NCBI GenBank assembly: GCA_025924815.1
Contig: JAICHQ010000001.1
Coordinates: forward strand, 62,001-126,000
Source of the DNA: Nocardioides sp.
Lineage (GTDB): Bacteria > Actinomycetota > Actinomycetes > Propionibacteriales > Nocardioidaceae
Reading direction: 5' to 3'
Length of the DNA stretch: 64,000 bases
Shown here: one piece after another, positions 33,483 through 42,220 of the stretch
How the letters are laid out: each line of letters starts with the position of its first letter
Position numbering within the stretch: position 1 is the first letter of the stretch
Notes under the pieces: generated by a model
Databases searched by the model: none
Told to the model about the DNA's origin: nothing
What the model saw: the letters and a program-made list of their open reading frames with translations, nothing else
Position numbers and translations under genes: made by a program

Positions 33483-35375
33483 TCAGCGCGGGAGCCGCAC
33501 CTCGAACGTCGAGGGTCGGGCGTCCGTCGGCGGGAGGTACGTCGCGTCCCCGCCGTGCCGGCGCGCGATCTCGCGCACGAGGTAGAGCCCGAGCCCGGTG
33601 CCGCCGGCCGGGCCGCTCAGGGCGAACCGCTCGAACAGCCGGCCCTCCAGGTCGAGCGGGATCCCGTCGCCGCCGTCGGTGACCATGATCGACACGTCCT
33701 CGTCCGCAGTGACTCCCAGGCCGATGGGCGGGGCGCCGTGTCGCACGGCGTTGTCGAGGAGGTTGTCGAGAAGCTGGGCCAGCCGGCCGGGGTCGGCCCG
33801 GAGGACGACGTCCTCGGGGATCTTGACCTCGAGCCTGGCACCGGGCCGGGACGCCTGGATGCGGGAGGCGGCGCCCTGCACGACCTCGGTGAGCGACACC
33901 TCCTCGAGCCGGAAGGGCAGGGTCTCGCCGTCCGCGCGTGCCGCCGAGGCCAGGTCACCGGCGAGTCGGCGGAGACGTTCGGCGCTGCTGCGGATGCCGG
34001 CGAGCAGCGTGTTGCGCTGAGCGACCGACATCTCGTCCCACGACCGGCGCAGGGCGCCGGCGGACCCGTCGATGACGGCGGTCGGGTTGCGCAGCTCGTG
34101 GGCGGTCACGGCCAGCATCTGCACCCGCTGGTCGACGAACGAGCGACGCTCCTCCTCGTGCTTGCGCTGCCGGGTCTGGTCGTGGGTGACCTTGGCGTAC
34201 CCGACGTGCTGGCCCGCGTCGTCGTACACCGGCGTGATCACCACGCTCGCCCAGAAGCGGCTCCCGTCGCGGCGCAGCCGCCAGCCCTCCTCCGCGAAGC
34301 CGCCCTGGCGCAGCGCCAGGGCGAGGTTGTGCTCGGGGTGACCGCTGTCCTGCTCCTCGGGAGGGTAGAAGACCCGGAAGTGCTGACCGATGATCTCGTC
34401 GGCGGAGTATCCCTTGATCCGCTGGGCGCCCGCGTTCCAGCTCACCACGTTGCCCTCGACGTCGAGCATGTAGATCGCGTACTCACGCACCGCGGTCACC
34501 AGCCGCCGGAAGTTCTCCTCACTGCGCTGCAGCTCGCTCTCGACCGCACGCTGCGAGGTGACGTCCTGGACCTGCCCGAAGAGGTAGAGCACCTGCCGCT
34601 GGGTGTCGCGGATCGGCGCGAGCGTCACCCGCACGACCCGCGACGGCTCCTCACCCTCCGGCGCCGGGAGGAAGTGCTCGAACGACGCGAGGTCGGCCCC
34701 GAGGGTGCCGATGTCGTCGAGGCAACGGTCCAGGTCCTCGCCCTGACCCATCGTGAGGCGCCCGTAGTCGACACCGACGAGGTCGTACGGTGCGCACGAC
34801 ATCAGGCCGGCCAGCGCCCGGTTGGCCCGGACCACGGTCCCGCTCGAGGTGAGGGTGGCCATCCCGATCTCCGCCCGGTCGAAGAGGTCGCGGAACTGCT
34901 GGAGGTGCTCGCTGACCACCGCCTGCTCCTGTGGCAGCCTGTCCGGAACGGCCCGCGGGCGCACGACTCGCAGCGGCGTCCCGCGCCGGCCGTCGGCCAG
35001 GGCCGCGAGCAGGCGGTCGGGCAGCTCCTCCAAGGGGATGGACTTCTCCACGAGGTCGGCGGCGCCGAGCTCGCGGGCGCGGGCCGCGAGCTGCGGCTCC
35101 TCGAAGCCGGTGAACATCACGACCCGGGTCATCGGGCTGAGGGCCAGGATCGCGGGAAGAGCCTCCAACCCGTCCACCTTCGGCATCGAGGTGTCCAGGA
35201 GCAGCAGGGCGGGCTCGTGGCGGTAGGCGAGCAGGATGGCGTCGTCGCCGTTCGCCCCTTCGGCGACCACCTCGAACCCGGCCGACTGCAGCAGCATCCG
35301 GACCACGGCGCGGACCTCGGCGGAGTCGTCGACGAGGACGACGGAGGGTCGGTCCTCCGTCGCGCCACCGCTCAT
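33483..35375 (-). CDS. Receiver-PAS-PAS histidine kinase
   Basis: 630 residues, soluble. Domains in order: REC (about 10-125, Asp61 phospho-acceptor in LLLLDTSMP, Lys in LVEKSIP), PAS (about 155-280), PAS/PAC (about 285-410, DVEGNVVSWNAGAQRIKGYSADEIIGQHF), HisKA (His in VTAHELRNP) and HATPase (DNLLDNAVRHG, DGGDGIP, GTGLGLYLV). An N-terminal receiver on a kinase implies it is controlled by phosphotransfer from another kinase. ATG 35375 follows a G-run; the track extension to 35555 lies upstream of it. It is 46 nt downstream of the DUF4173-like kinase. Confidence 0.88.
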   Translation of the reverse strand: MSGGATEDRPSVVLVDDSAEVRAVVRMLLQSAGFEVVAEGANGDDAILLAYRHEPALLLLDTSMPKVDGLEALPAILALSPMTRVVMFTGFEEPQLAARARELGAADLVEKSIPLEELPDRLLAALADGRRGTPLRVVRPRAVPDRLPQEQAVVSEHLQQFRDLFDRAEIGMATLTSSGTVVRANRALAGLMSCAPYDLVGVDYGRLTMGQGEDLDRCLDDIGTLGADLASFEHFLPAPEGEEPSRVVRVTLAPIRDTQRQVLYLFGQVQDVTSQRAVESELQRSEENFRRLVTAVREYAIYMLDVEGNVVSWNAGAQRIKGYSADEIIGQHFRVFYPPEEQDSGHPEHNLALALRQGGFAEEGWRLRRDGSRFWASVVITPVYDDAGQHVGYAKVTHDQTRQRKHEEERRSFVDQRVQMLAVTAHELRNPTAVIDGSAGALRRSWDEMSVAQRNTLLAGIRSSAERLRRLAGDLASAARADGETLPFRLEEVSLTEVVQGAASRIQASRPGARLEVKIPEDVVLRADPGRLAQLLDNLLDNAVRHGAPPIGLGVTADEDVSIMVTDGGDGIPLDLEGRLFERFALSGPAGGTGLGLYLVREIARRHGGDATYLPPTDARPSTFEVRLPR

Positions 35376-35421
35376 GCCCCCCCGTGCCCATCCGTCGCTC
35401 AAGCATGTCCCTTTCTCGCGG

Positions 35422-37998
35422 TCAGGAGTCGGGGCAGAGCGTTCGCACCTCCCCCGGGGCGAGCTGCGGACCCGGCAGGTGGTCGGCCGCAAGTGAGCGT
35501 CCCAGGTTCCACGCGAGCCAGTCGTGGTCGTCGGCGCTGCGGTTCGCGAGCGCACAGCGGCGCTGGCCGGCCGGCAGACCGGCCAGCACGGGGACGGCGT
35601 CGTCGGAGAGGCTGCGCAGATAGCTCCAGTCGACCTTGCCGGTCGCGGCGTACCGGTCGAGGTTGTGGCGCGCGATCCAGGCGTCCGGGTTCACCGCGGC
35701 GAGCCCGAGCAGCGCGACGACGCCGGTGACCAGGGCGAAGCGCGGCAGCCACGCGGCCCGCAGCCCGATGCCGGCGGCGGCGACGGCCAGCACCAGCAGT
35801 CCGAGCCAGCCCTCGAAGACGTCGACGAGCAGCCGGAGCTGGGTGAAGCCGTAGGCGTCCTGGTAGAGGTCCATCCGGTGCAGCGCCGAGGCGACGACCA
35901 CCAGCGTCTGCACGCACAGCAGGCCGAGCGACAGGCGCATCCAGAGCCGGTCGGCCGGATCGTCCCGCGGCGCCTTCCGCGCGGCCGCCCAGACCACCAG
36001 CAGGATCAGCGCGGTGGCGACGGTGAGCTGGCCGAACCCCTGGTGGACGTAGTCGGCGTAGGTGAGCCCCGTCTGCCGCTCGACGTAGCCGCGCCCGCCG
36101 AAGACGGCTGCGGCCTGGGCGACCAGGAACGCCGCGAACACGGCGTTGACCACGACCACCGGCGCGAGCCACTCGAAGCGGTGGGCGACCGGGCGGACGG
36201 CAGCCCCGAAGACGTCGACGCGCGGCGGGTCGAGGGCGAGGTACGCCGCCGCCAGCACCAGGCCGCCCACGGCCACGGCGAGGAACGCCCGGATCACCAG
36301 CGAGCCGAGCGACAGGTCGGGCAGGAGCCTCGAGGACCACTCGGCCAGGAGGGCGTCCGCCGACACGAAGAGCGCGCCGAACACGAGCAGCCCCAGCACC
36401 GACCAGACCACGGTGCGCAGCAGCGCCGCGCCGTGACCCAGCCCGGTGCTGCGGCCGAGCGTGCGGCCCAGCCACGGCAGCCCGCGGAGCCCGGCCACCG
36501 GCCACGCGAGGCCGGACAGGACGAACCCGCCCAGGGTGCGGGCACCGGTCACGGCGCTGACGCAGAGCGCACCGCCGGCGACCAGGCAGAGCAGGACGAT
36601 CCAGGCCGTGTCGCGCAGGACGGTGGTCGCGGCGAGAAGCACGCACAGCCCGGCACAGGTCAGCGTCCACCTGTCGCGGCGACGCCCGGTCGTCGCCAGC
36701 ACCGACCCTCCCGACGCCAGCAGGACCACGAACGTGCCGAGGCCCGGCTCGTGGAAGGGCAGCATCCAGCCGCCGAGCACGCCGACGGCGACCGCCGTCA
36801 GGACGACGGACAGGCGCGCCGGCACGCGGCGGTCGGGCCAGAGGTCTCCGAAGATGCCGTCGAGCAGTGGTGGCGCGGGTACGGCGGGCGGCACGTCGGG
36901 CACGGACGGTGCGGCCGTCGGGGTCGAGATGCCGCGGGGCTCGAGGGGCAGCGAGACCCGGACCCGCGCACCCGCACGGCCGGGGCCGGGATCGTCGAAC
37001 CGGATCGAGCCGCCGTGCAGGTCGGTGACCCAGCGGGCGATGGCCAGGCCGAGGCCGGTCCCGCCACCGCCGTCGGTCGCGCCGAGCGTCCCGAACGGCT
37101 CGAAGACCCGCTCGCGGTCGGCCGGCGCGATCCCGGGTCCGTCGTCTCCGACCTCGAGCAGCCAGCGGTCACCGGCACGCGTCGCCGCGACCGCGACCGT
37201 GCCACCGGCCGGGCTGTGCCGCGACGCGTTGTCGAGCAGGTTGGCGACCAGCTGCCGCACCCGGGCCGGATCGGCGCGGGCGACCAGGTCGTCCGGCTCG
37301 ACCCGCACGGCGTACCGGACGTCGCGGCCGCTCACGCCCGCCTCGGCGGCAGCGGCCTCGAGCAGCGGTGCGAGCGCGACGGGCTCGGGACGCAGCGGAG
37401 CCCGGCCGGCGTCGACGCGGGCCAGGTCGAGGAGGTCCTCGACCAGGTGGCTCATCCGCTCGGCCTGCGCCAGCGCGGCCTCCAGCGAGGCGGGGTCGCG
37501 TGGCGCGACGCCGTCGACGAGGTTCTCCAGCAGAGCGCAGAGCCCCGCGAGCGGGGTGCGCAGCTCGTGGCTCACGTTGGCCACCAGCTCGCGTCGCTGC
37601 CGGTCGACCAGGGAGAGGTCGCGGGCCATCGTGTTGAAGGCCCGGGCCAGGTCGCCGACCTCGTCGGTGGAGGTGTCGGTGACGCGTACGGCGTAGTCGC
37701 CGGTCGCCATCCGGCCCGCGGCCGCGGTCATCTGGCGCAACGGCGAGGTCATGCCGACCGCCAGCAGCTGGGTGACGGCGAGCGCCAGCCCGATGGTGAC
37801 CGGGATGCTCAGCCAGACGGGCACGCCGCCGACGCGACCGAGGCTCGCGACCAGGGCGGCCGCGGTGACGCTGGCGGCCACCAGCAGGCCGAGCTTGACC
37901 TTCAGCGACCCGACTCCGGCGAGCGGCTGGGACAGCGGTGGGGACAGCGGTGGGGACAGCGGTGGGACCGGCCTTGGGGCCGGCGTGGGCGCCGTCAT
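35422..37998 (-). CDS. HAMP histidine kinase fused to a DUF4173-like multi-pass membrane domain
   Basis: 858 residues. Two transmembrane helices with almost no extracytoplasmic loop (about 35-83), HAMP (about 85-137), HisKA with His144 (NVSHELRTPL), HATPase (NLLDNASRH, GDDGPGIA, GTGLGLAIA), then from about 380 a second membrane region with ten or more helices resembling DUF4173/DUF4153, ending in a soluble tail. The C-terminal membrane module may be the true sensor. Its N-terminus carries PPLS repeats from a 12-bp tandem repeat. It is coupled by ATGA overlap to the OmpR-type regulator upstream. Confidence 0.85.
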   Translation of the reverse strand: MTAPTPAPRPVPPLSPPLSPPLSQPLAGVGSLKVKLGLLVAASVTAAALVASLGRVGGVPVWLSIPVTIGLALAVTQLLAVGMTSPLRQMTAAAGRMATGDYAVRVTDTSTDEVGDLARAFNTMARDLSLVDRQRRELVANVSHELRTPLAGLCALLENLVDGVAPRDPASLEAALAQAERMSHLVEDLLDLARVDAGRAPLRPEPVALAPLLEAAAAEAGVSGRDVRYAVRVEPDDLVARADPARVRQLVANLLDNASRHSPAGGTVAVAATRAGDRWLLEVGDDGPGIAPADRERVFEPFGTLGATDGGGGTGLGLAIARWVTDLHGGSIRFDDPGPGRAGARVRVSLPLEPRGISTPTAAPSVPDVPPAVPAPPLLDGIFGDLWPDRRVPARLSVVLTAVAVGVLGGWMLPFHEPGLGTFVVLLASGGSVLATTGRRRDRWTLTCAGLCVLLAATTVLRDTAWIVLLCLVAGGALCVSAVTGARTLGGFVLSGLAWPVAGLRGLPWLGRTLGRSTGLGHGAALLRTVVWSVLGLLVFGALFVSADALLAEWSSRLLPDLSLGSLVIRAFLAVAVGGLVLAAAYLALDPPRVDVFGAAVRPVAHRFEWLAPVVVVNAVFAAFLVAQAAAVFGGRGYVERQTGLTYADYVHQGFGQLTVATALILLVVWAAARKAPRDDPADRLWMRLSLGLLCVQTLVVVASALHRMDLYQDAYGFTQLRLLVDVFEGWLGLLVLAVAAAGIGLRAAWLPRFALVTGVVALLGLAAVNPDAWIARHNLDRYAATGKVDWSYLRSLSDDAVPVLAGLPAGQRRCALANRSADDHDWLAWNLGRSLAADHLPGPQLAPGEVRTLCPDS
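37931..37966 (+). repeat. Three perfect 12-bp tandem repeats
   Basis: GACAGCGGTGGG occurs three times in a row. On the coding (minus) strand it encodes PPLS-type repeats at the N-terminus of the sensor kinase, so copy-number change would keep the frame. Confidence 0.85.
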
Positions 37999-38687
37999 GC
38001 GGGTGCCGGCGTCTCGAGGGCGTAGCCCACGCCGTGGACCGTGCGGATCAGGTCGCCGCCCAGCTTGGCGCGCAGGCCCTTCACGTGGCTGTCGACGGTG
38101 CGGGTCGCGGAGGCGCCCGGCCAGTCCCAGACGTCTGCCATCAGCCTCTCCCGGGAGACCACGTCACCCGGCGACGACGCCAGACAGACCAGGAGGTCGA
38201 ACTCGGTGGGCGTGAGCCGCACCTCCGCGCCGGCGCGCCATACCCGGCGCGCGGCGGCGTCGACGCGCAGGTCGCCGAGCTCGAGGGCCCGGCGACCGAG
38301 CAGCTCCCCCGCCCGCTCGACCCGTCGCAGCAGCGCACCGACCCGCGCCACCAGCTCGCGCATCCGGAACGGCTTGGTCAGGTAGTCGTCGGCGCCCACC
38401 CCCAGCCCGACCAGGACGTCCGCCTCCTCCACGCGGGCCGTCAGCATCAGCACGGGCACCGGCTTGTCGGCCTGGATCTGCCGGCAGACCTCGTGCCCGT
38501 CGTACCCCGGCAGCATCACGTCGAGAACGACCAGGTCGGGCCCGTGCTCGGCGCATGCCGCGACCGCACCCGGTCCGTCGTACGCCCGCACCACGTCGTA
38601 GCCCTCGGCCACGAGCCGGTCGTGGACGGCCTGGCTGATCACCCGGTCGTCCTCCACGACGAGGACCCGGCGGCTCGCACTGGTCAT
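37995..38687 (-). CDS. OmpR-family response regulator
   Basis: 230 residues: receiver with Asp56 (LVVLDVMLPGYDG) and Lys in DDYLTKPFRMREL, then a winged-helix DNA-binding domain (LTPTEFDLLVCLASSPGDVVSRERLM, TRTVDSHVKGLRAKLG). Its stop overlaps the kinase start by 4 nt, so it is the cognate partner of the DUF4173-like kinase. TAGCCT 7 nt before the ATG suggests leaderless transcription. Confidence 0.93.
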   Translation of the reverse strand: MTSASRRVLVVEDDRVISQAVHDRLVAEGYDVVRAYDGPGAVAACAEHGPDLVVLDVMLPGYDGHEVCRQIQADKPVPVLMLTARVEEADVLVGLGVGADDYLTKPFRMRELVARVGALLRRVERAGELLGRRALELGDLRVDAAARRVWRAGAEVRLTPTEFDLLVCLASSPGDVVSRERLMADVWDWPGASATRTVDSHVKGLRAKLGGDLIRTVHGVGYALETPAPA

Positions 38688-38694
38688 GCCCAGA

Positions 38695-38700
38695 AGGCTA
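38695..38700 (-). promoter_or_regulatory. -10 box TAGCCT, leaderless start for the response regulator
   Basis: Ends 7 nt before ATG 38687; no Shine-Dalgarno sequence. Confidence 0.45.
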
Positions 38701-38782
38701 CGAGCGCGTCCGGTCGGAAGAGGTGGACGAGGTGTGGAGGTTCTGTGCAGGCCTCACGACCGTCCTCGGCCGGGACGTGTCC

Positions 38783-39718
38783 TCAGGCCAGGCGCGCGGC
38801 GAGGGCGGCCGACCCGAACAGGCCGGGCAGCCCGCCGGTGTGGACGAACACGGTCGTCTCGCCCGGTCGCACGTCGCCCTCGTGGACCGCGGCGGCGAGA
38901 CCGGCCAGGGCGCGTCCGGTGTAGACCGGATCGAGCACGATCCCCTCGGTGCGTGCGGCCAGCAGCAGCGCGTCGGCCACCGCCTCGGGAAGCGTGCTGT
39001 AGCCGTCGCCGACCAGGTCACGACGCAGCCGGATCCCGTCGGAGACGCCGCCCAGGTCGTCGACCAGCCGGGCCGTCCGCCCCAGCGGGTCGGCAGTTGC
39101 GCCGGTGTCGACGGCCAGCACACGCTCGGCGCCGAGGGCGGCGACGAGGCCGGCCGCCGTACCGCCGGAACCGAGGGCGACCACGACGTTCCGCACGTCC
39201 GGCACCTGGTCGATGATCTCCGCCCCGGCCTCGACGTACCCCCGGGCGCCGGTGACGCTCGAGCCGCCGTAGGGCACCTGGTACGCCGGAGTCCCGCTCG
39301 CCGTCAGCTCGGCGACGCGCTCGGCGGCCACCTGCTCGAGGTCCTCGTGCCGCACGTCGCCCGCCCAGACGACCCGGGCGCCGAACAGGGCGTCCAGCAG
39401 CAGGTTGCCCGTGGCGACCGCGGGAGAGTCCCCTGCCAGCACCAGCTCCACCTCGAGCCCCAGCCGGGCTCCGGCGGCCGCGGTGAGTCGAGCGTGGTTG
39501 CTCTGCGCGGCGCCGGTGGTCACCAGCGCCCCGGCACCCCGCTCGAGCGCCTCCGCGCAGAGGTGCCGGAGCTTGCGCACCTTGTTGCCGCCGCCTCCGA
39601 GCCCGAGCAGGTCGTCGCGCTTGACCCACAGGTCACCGGGCTTCAGCCCGAGCGCCTCGGCCAGGCGCGGCGCCGCCTCGACGGGCGTGGGGAGGGTGGC
39701 CAGGTCCAGCGGCTGCAT
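38783..39718 (-). CDS. PLP-dependent D-cysteine desulfhydrase / ACC-deaminase-like enzyme
   Basis: 311 residues, fold-type II PLP enzyme. The PLP lysine lies in LLGLGGGGNKVRKLRHL; TTGAAQSNHARLTAA is the substrate-carboxylate loop. The phosphate-binding loop is LGSGGTAAGL. Relatives are D-cysteine desulfhydrase and 1-aminocyclopropane-1-carboxylate deaminase; sequence alone does not separate them. ATG 39718 rather than 39727 is chosen because CAGGAT, a -10-like box, lies 7 nt upstream and contains the 39727 ATG codon partly. It is divergent from the helicase gene. Confidence 0.85.
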   Translation of the reverse strand: MQPLDLATLPTPVEAAPRLAEALGLKPGDLWVKRDDLLGLGGGGNKVRKLRHLCAEALERGAGALVTTGAAQSNHARLTAAAGARLGLEVELVLAGDSPAVATGNLLLDALFGARVVWAGDVRHEDLEQVAAERVAELTASGTPAYQVPYGGSSVTGARGYVEAGAEIIDQVPDVRNVVVALGSGGTAAGLVAALGAERVLAVDTGATADPLGRTARLVDDLGGVSDGIRLRRDLVGDGYSTLPEAVADALLLAARTEGIVLDPVYTGRALAGLAAAVHEGDVRPGETTVFVHTGGLPGLFGSAALAARLA

Positions 39719-39725
39719 GGACTGC

Positions 39726-39731
39726 ATCCTG
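39726..39731 (-). promoter_or_regulatory. -10-like CAGGAT, leaderless start
   Basis: Ends 7 nt before ATG 39718. It argues against the alternative ATG at 39727, which would lie upstream of the transcription start. Confidence 0.35.
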
Positions 39732-39838
39732 CCGCGCCACCCCGGGCGCGGGTCAGGGCGCCTCCCCGGAGACCACGACGCGGCAGCACCGAACCGGCCC
39801 GGATGACCCAGTAGTAGGACGCGGAGCCCACTGCGGCG

Positions 39839-40055
39839 TAGACTGGTCGCCTCGGCACGCCGGGTGACCGACCGTTCTGGTCCGTCACGCAGTGACCGGG
39901 TGTCCGCTGTGGAGGCGCGACACAGGCCGAGGGGGCTCGATCCGGGAGCAGATCGGGCCGTCGAGCCTCACCCCGCCCGACCGGGCGGGACACCGCGCAG
40001 CGAGCAGGCGCTCGCGGGTGGTGGAGCTCAAACGCTTACGGAAGAGAGCGGCTGG
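39839..40055 (+). ncRNA. Promoter (TAGACT) and long structured 5' leader of the SNF2 helicase gene
   Basis: The 328-nt stretch 39728-40055 has no gene. It holds a -10 box TAGACT at 39839-39844, then about 205 nt of leader with three perfect hairpins: GGCTCGA/TCGAGCC (39934-39967), CCCGCCC/GGGCGGG (39972-39989) and GCGAGC/GCTCGC (40000-40015), followed by GGAAGAGAG and the TTG start. I do not recognise a named riboswitch. It may be a cis-regulatory RNA. Confidence 0.4.
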
Positions 40056-42197
40056 TTGGCCACACAGCGTCGGCGCCGGTCCGGGGGAACCCGGACGGCT
40101 CAGCGGACGGGGAACCGCGTCCGCAACCGCGACAACGAGGGCATCATCCCGGTACTCGCGATGGCGGTGCGTGAGGTCGAGCGCGCCGTCGAGGGCCGGC
40201 AGCTGACCTCCGGGCAGCGCGCGCGCTTCCAGGCCTCGGCCCTGCTCGCGCGCGCCGAGCGGGCGAACGTGCGCAACGACGCGACGCTGACCAACGCCCA
40301 GCGCGACACCCAGCTCAAGCGGCTCGAGGGCCTCGCCACGATCCTGGCCCAGATCGCGACCCGCGAGCCCTCGTTGTTCTCGCTGCTCCAGGAGGACGCC
40401 GAGGTCTCCGACGCGACGCGGCGGCTCGAGCGCGAGATGCAGCAGCAGGCCGGGGTCGAGCTCCTCGAGGAGCCGGAGCCCGAGATCTCCTTCTCCAACG
40501 TCGTCCGCGAGCGCACGGCGCTGCCCCACTCCGTCGTCCAGGCCCAGCTGGCCCACCCGTTCCTGGTGCCCGACTTCAGCCAGGCGCCGCCCCGGGTGCG
40601 CGGCCACCTCGCCGGGTGGGAGCTGATCGAGCCGCTCCTGAACTCCTTCGAGCAGGCCGCCCCGGGGGCGCCCGCCAGCATGGCCCTCCCCGACCCGCGG
40701 CCGGTGCTGCTGCCCGACGGGCTCGACCTGATGGCCCACCAGGCCAAGCTGCTGGCGTCGGTCGCCGACGGTCACCGAACCTTCCTGCTGGCCGACGAGC
40801 CGGGTCTGGGCAAGACCGCGCAGGCCCTGCTGGCCGCCCAGGCCGCCCAGGCGTTCCCGCTGCTGGCGATCGTCCCCAACGTCGTGAAGACCAACTGGGC
40901 CCGCGAGGCGCAGATGTGGACCCCGAGCCGGTCGGTGACCGTCGTCCACGGTGACGGGCTGGACGTCGACGGGTTCGCCGACATCGTGGTCGTCAACTAC
41001 GAGGTGCTGGACCGGCACGTCGGGTGGATGGGCGAGCACGGCTTCCGCGGACTGGTCGTCGACGAGGCCCACTACATCAAGAACAAGAAGTCCCAGCGCT
41101 CGCAGAACGTCCTGGAGGTCTCCGACCGCATCCGTCAGCGGGTGGCCCGACCGCTGCTGATGGCCCTGACCGGGACCCCGCTGATCAACGACATCGACGA
41201 CTTCCGTGCGATCTGGCAGATGCTCGGCTGGATCGAGGAGAAGAAGCCCGGCAACAGCCTGATGGCGGCGTTGGAGGAGACCGGCTTCACGCCCGCCGAC
41301 CACGCGTTCTACCCCGCCGCGCGGCAGGCCGTCGTCGATCTGGGCATCGTCCGGCGTCGCAAGGTCGACGTCGCCGCCGACATCCCCGCCCGCCGCATCG
41401 CCGACCTGCCTGTCGAGCTCGAGGGGGCGATGGGGCGCTCGATCCGCGACGCGGAGCAGCAGCTGGCCCAGCGCCTCGTCGGCCGCTACCAGGCCGCCCT
41501 GGAGCACCGCCGACCCGGAGCCTCCGTGCTCGACGCCGCCGGCATCGACCTCGAGCTGGTACGCCGCGTGGCGGAGCGCGAGGTCGCCGAGGGCAGCGAG
41601 GCCAAGACCGGCGACAACGTGTTCACGATGGTCCGCAAGATCGGCCAGGCCAAGGCCGAGCTCGCCGCCGACTACGCCGTCCAGCTGGCGCGCAGCACCG
41701 GCAAGGTCGTGTTCTTCGCCAAGCACCTGGACGTGATGGACACCGCCGAGGAGCTGTTCGCGCGCCGGGGCGTCGGCTCGACGTCTATCCGCGGCGACCA
41801 GACGCGCACGGCGCGCGACCAGGCCATCGACTCTTTCACCCACGATCCCGACGTCCAGGTGATCGTCTGCTCGCTGACCGCTGCCGGCGTCGGCATCAAC
41901 CTCCAGGTCTCCTCCAACGTGGTGCTCTCGGAGCTCTCCTGGACCAACGCCGAGCAGACCCAGGCGATCGACCGGGTCCACCGGATCGGTCAGACCGAGC
42001 CGGTCACGGCCTGGCGGATCATCGCCGCGCAGACCATCGACGCCAAGATCGCCGAGCTGATCGACGCGAAGGCCGGCCTCGCCGCGCGGGCCCTGGACGG
42101 GGCCGCCGAGGAGTCGAGCTCGACCGTCGACGTCCAGGTCGAGACCCTCGCCGCGATCCTCACCGACGCCCTCGTCGCGGCGTCACCCGAGGACTGA
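40056..42197 (+). CDS. SNF2-type helicase
   Basis: 713 residues. Walker A is ADEPGLGKTAQ, motif II VVDEAHYIKNKK (DEAH), motif III LTGTPL, and motif VI QAIDRVHRIGQT, the SWI2/SNF2 pattern. An N-terminal helical region (about 30-200) precedes the ATPase core. It is a dsDNA translocase that remodels protein-DNA complexes; no nuclease or methylase partner is nearby, so a defence role is not supported. The TTG start at 40056 (LATQRRRRSGG) is chosen because GGAAGAGAG is upstream and the preceding track residues look non-coding. The leader is long and structured. Confidence 0.85.
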   Translation: MATQRRRRSGGTRTAQRTGNRVRNRDNEGIIPVLAMAVREVERAVEGRQLTSGQRARFQASALLARAERANVRNDATLTNAQRDTQLKRLEGLATILAQIATREPSLFSLLQEDAEVSDATRRLEREMQQQAGVELLEEPEPEISFSNVVRERTALPHSVVQAQLAHPFLVPDFSQAPPRVRGHLAGWELIEPLLNSFEQAAPGAPASMALPDPRPVLLPDGLDLMAHQAKLLASVADGHRTFLLADEPGLGKTAQALLAAQAAQAFPLLAIVPNVVKTNWAREAQMWTPSRSVTVVHGDGLDVDGFADIVVVNYEVLDRHVGWMGEHGFRGLVVDEAHYIKNKKSQRSQNVLEVSDRIRQRVARPLLMALTGTPLINDIDDFRAIWQMLGWIEEKKPGNSLMAALEETGFTPADHAFYPAARQAVVDLGIVRRRKVDVAADIPARRIADLPVELEGAMGRSIRDAEQQLAQRLVGRYQAALEHRRPGASVLDAAGIDLELVRRVAEREVAEGSEAKTGDNVFTMVRKIGQAKAELAADYAVQLARSTGKVVFFAKHLDVMDTAEELFARRGVGSTSIRGDQTRTARDQAIDSFTHDPDVQVIVCSLTAAGVGINLQVSSNVVLSELSWTNAEQTQAIDRVHRIGQTEPVTAWRIIAAQTIDAKIAELIDAKAGLAARALDGAAEESSSTVDVQVETLAAILTDALVAASPED

Positions 42198-42220
42198 CCC
42201 GGCCGCCGGGCCGCCGAGGG

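Noticed and set aside
39885-41981. 698-residue minus-strand ORF
   Set aside because: Antisense to the SNF2 helicase; low-complexity Gly/Val/Asp/His-rich sequence.
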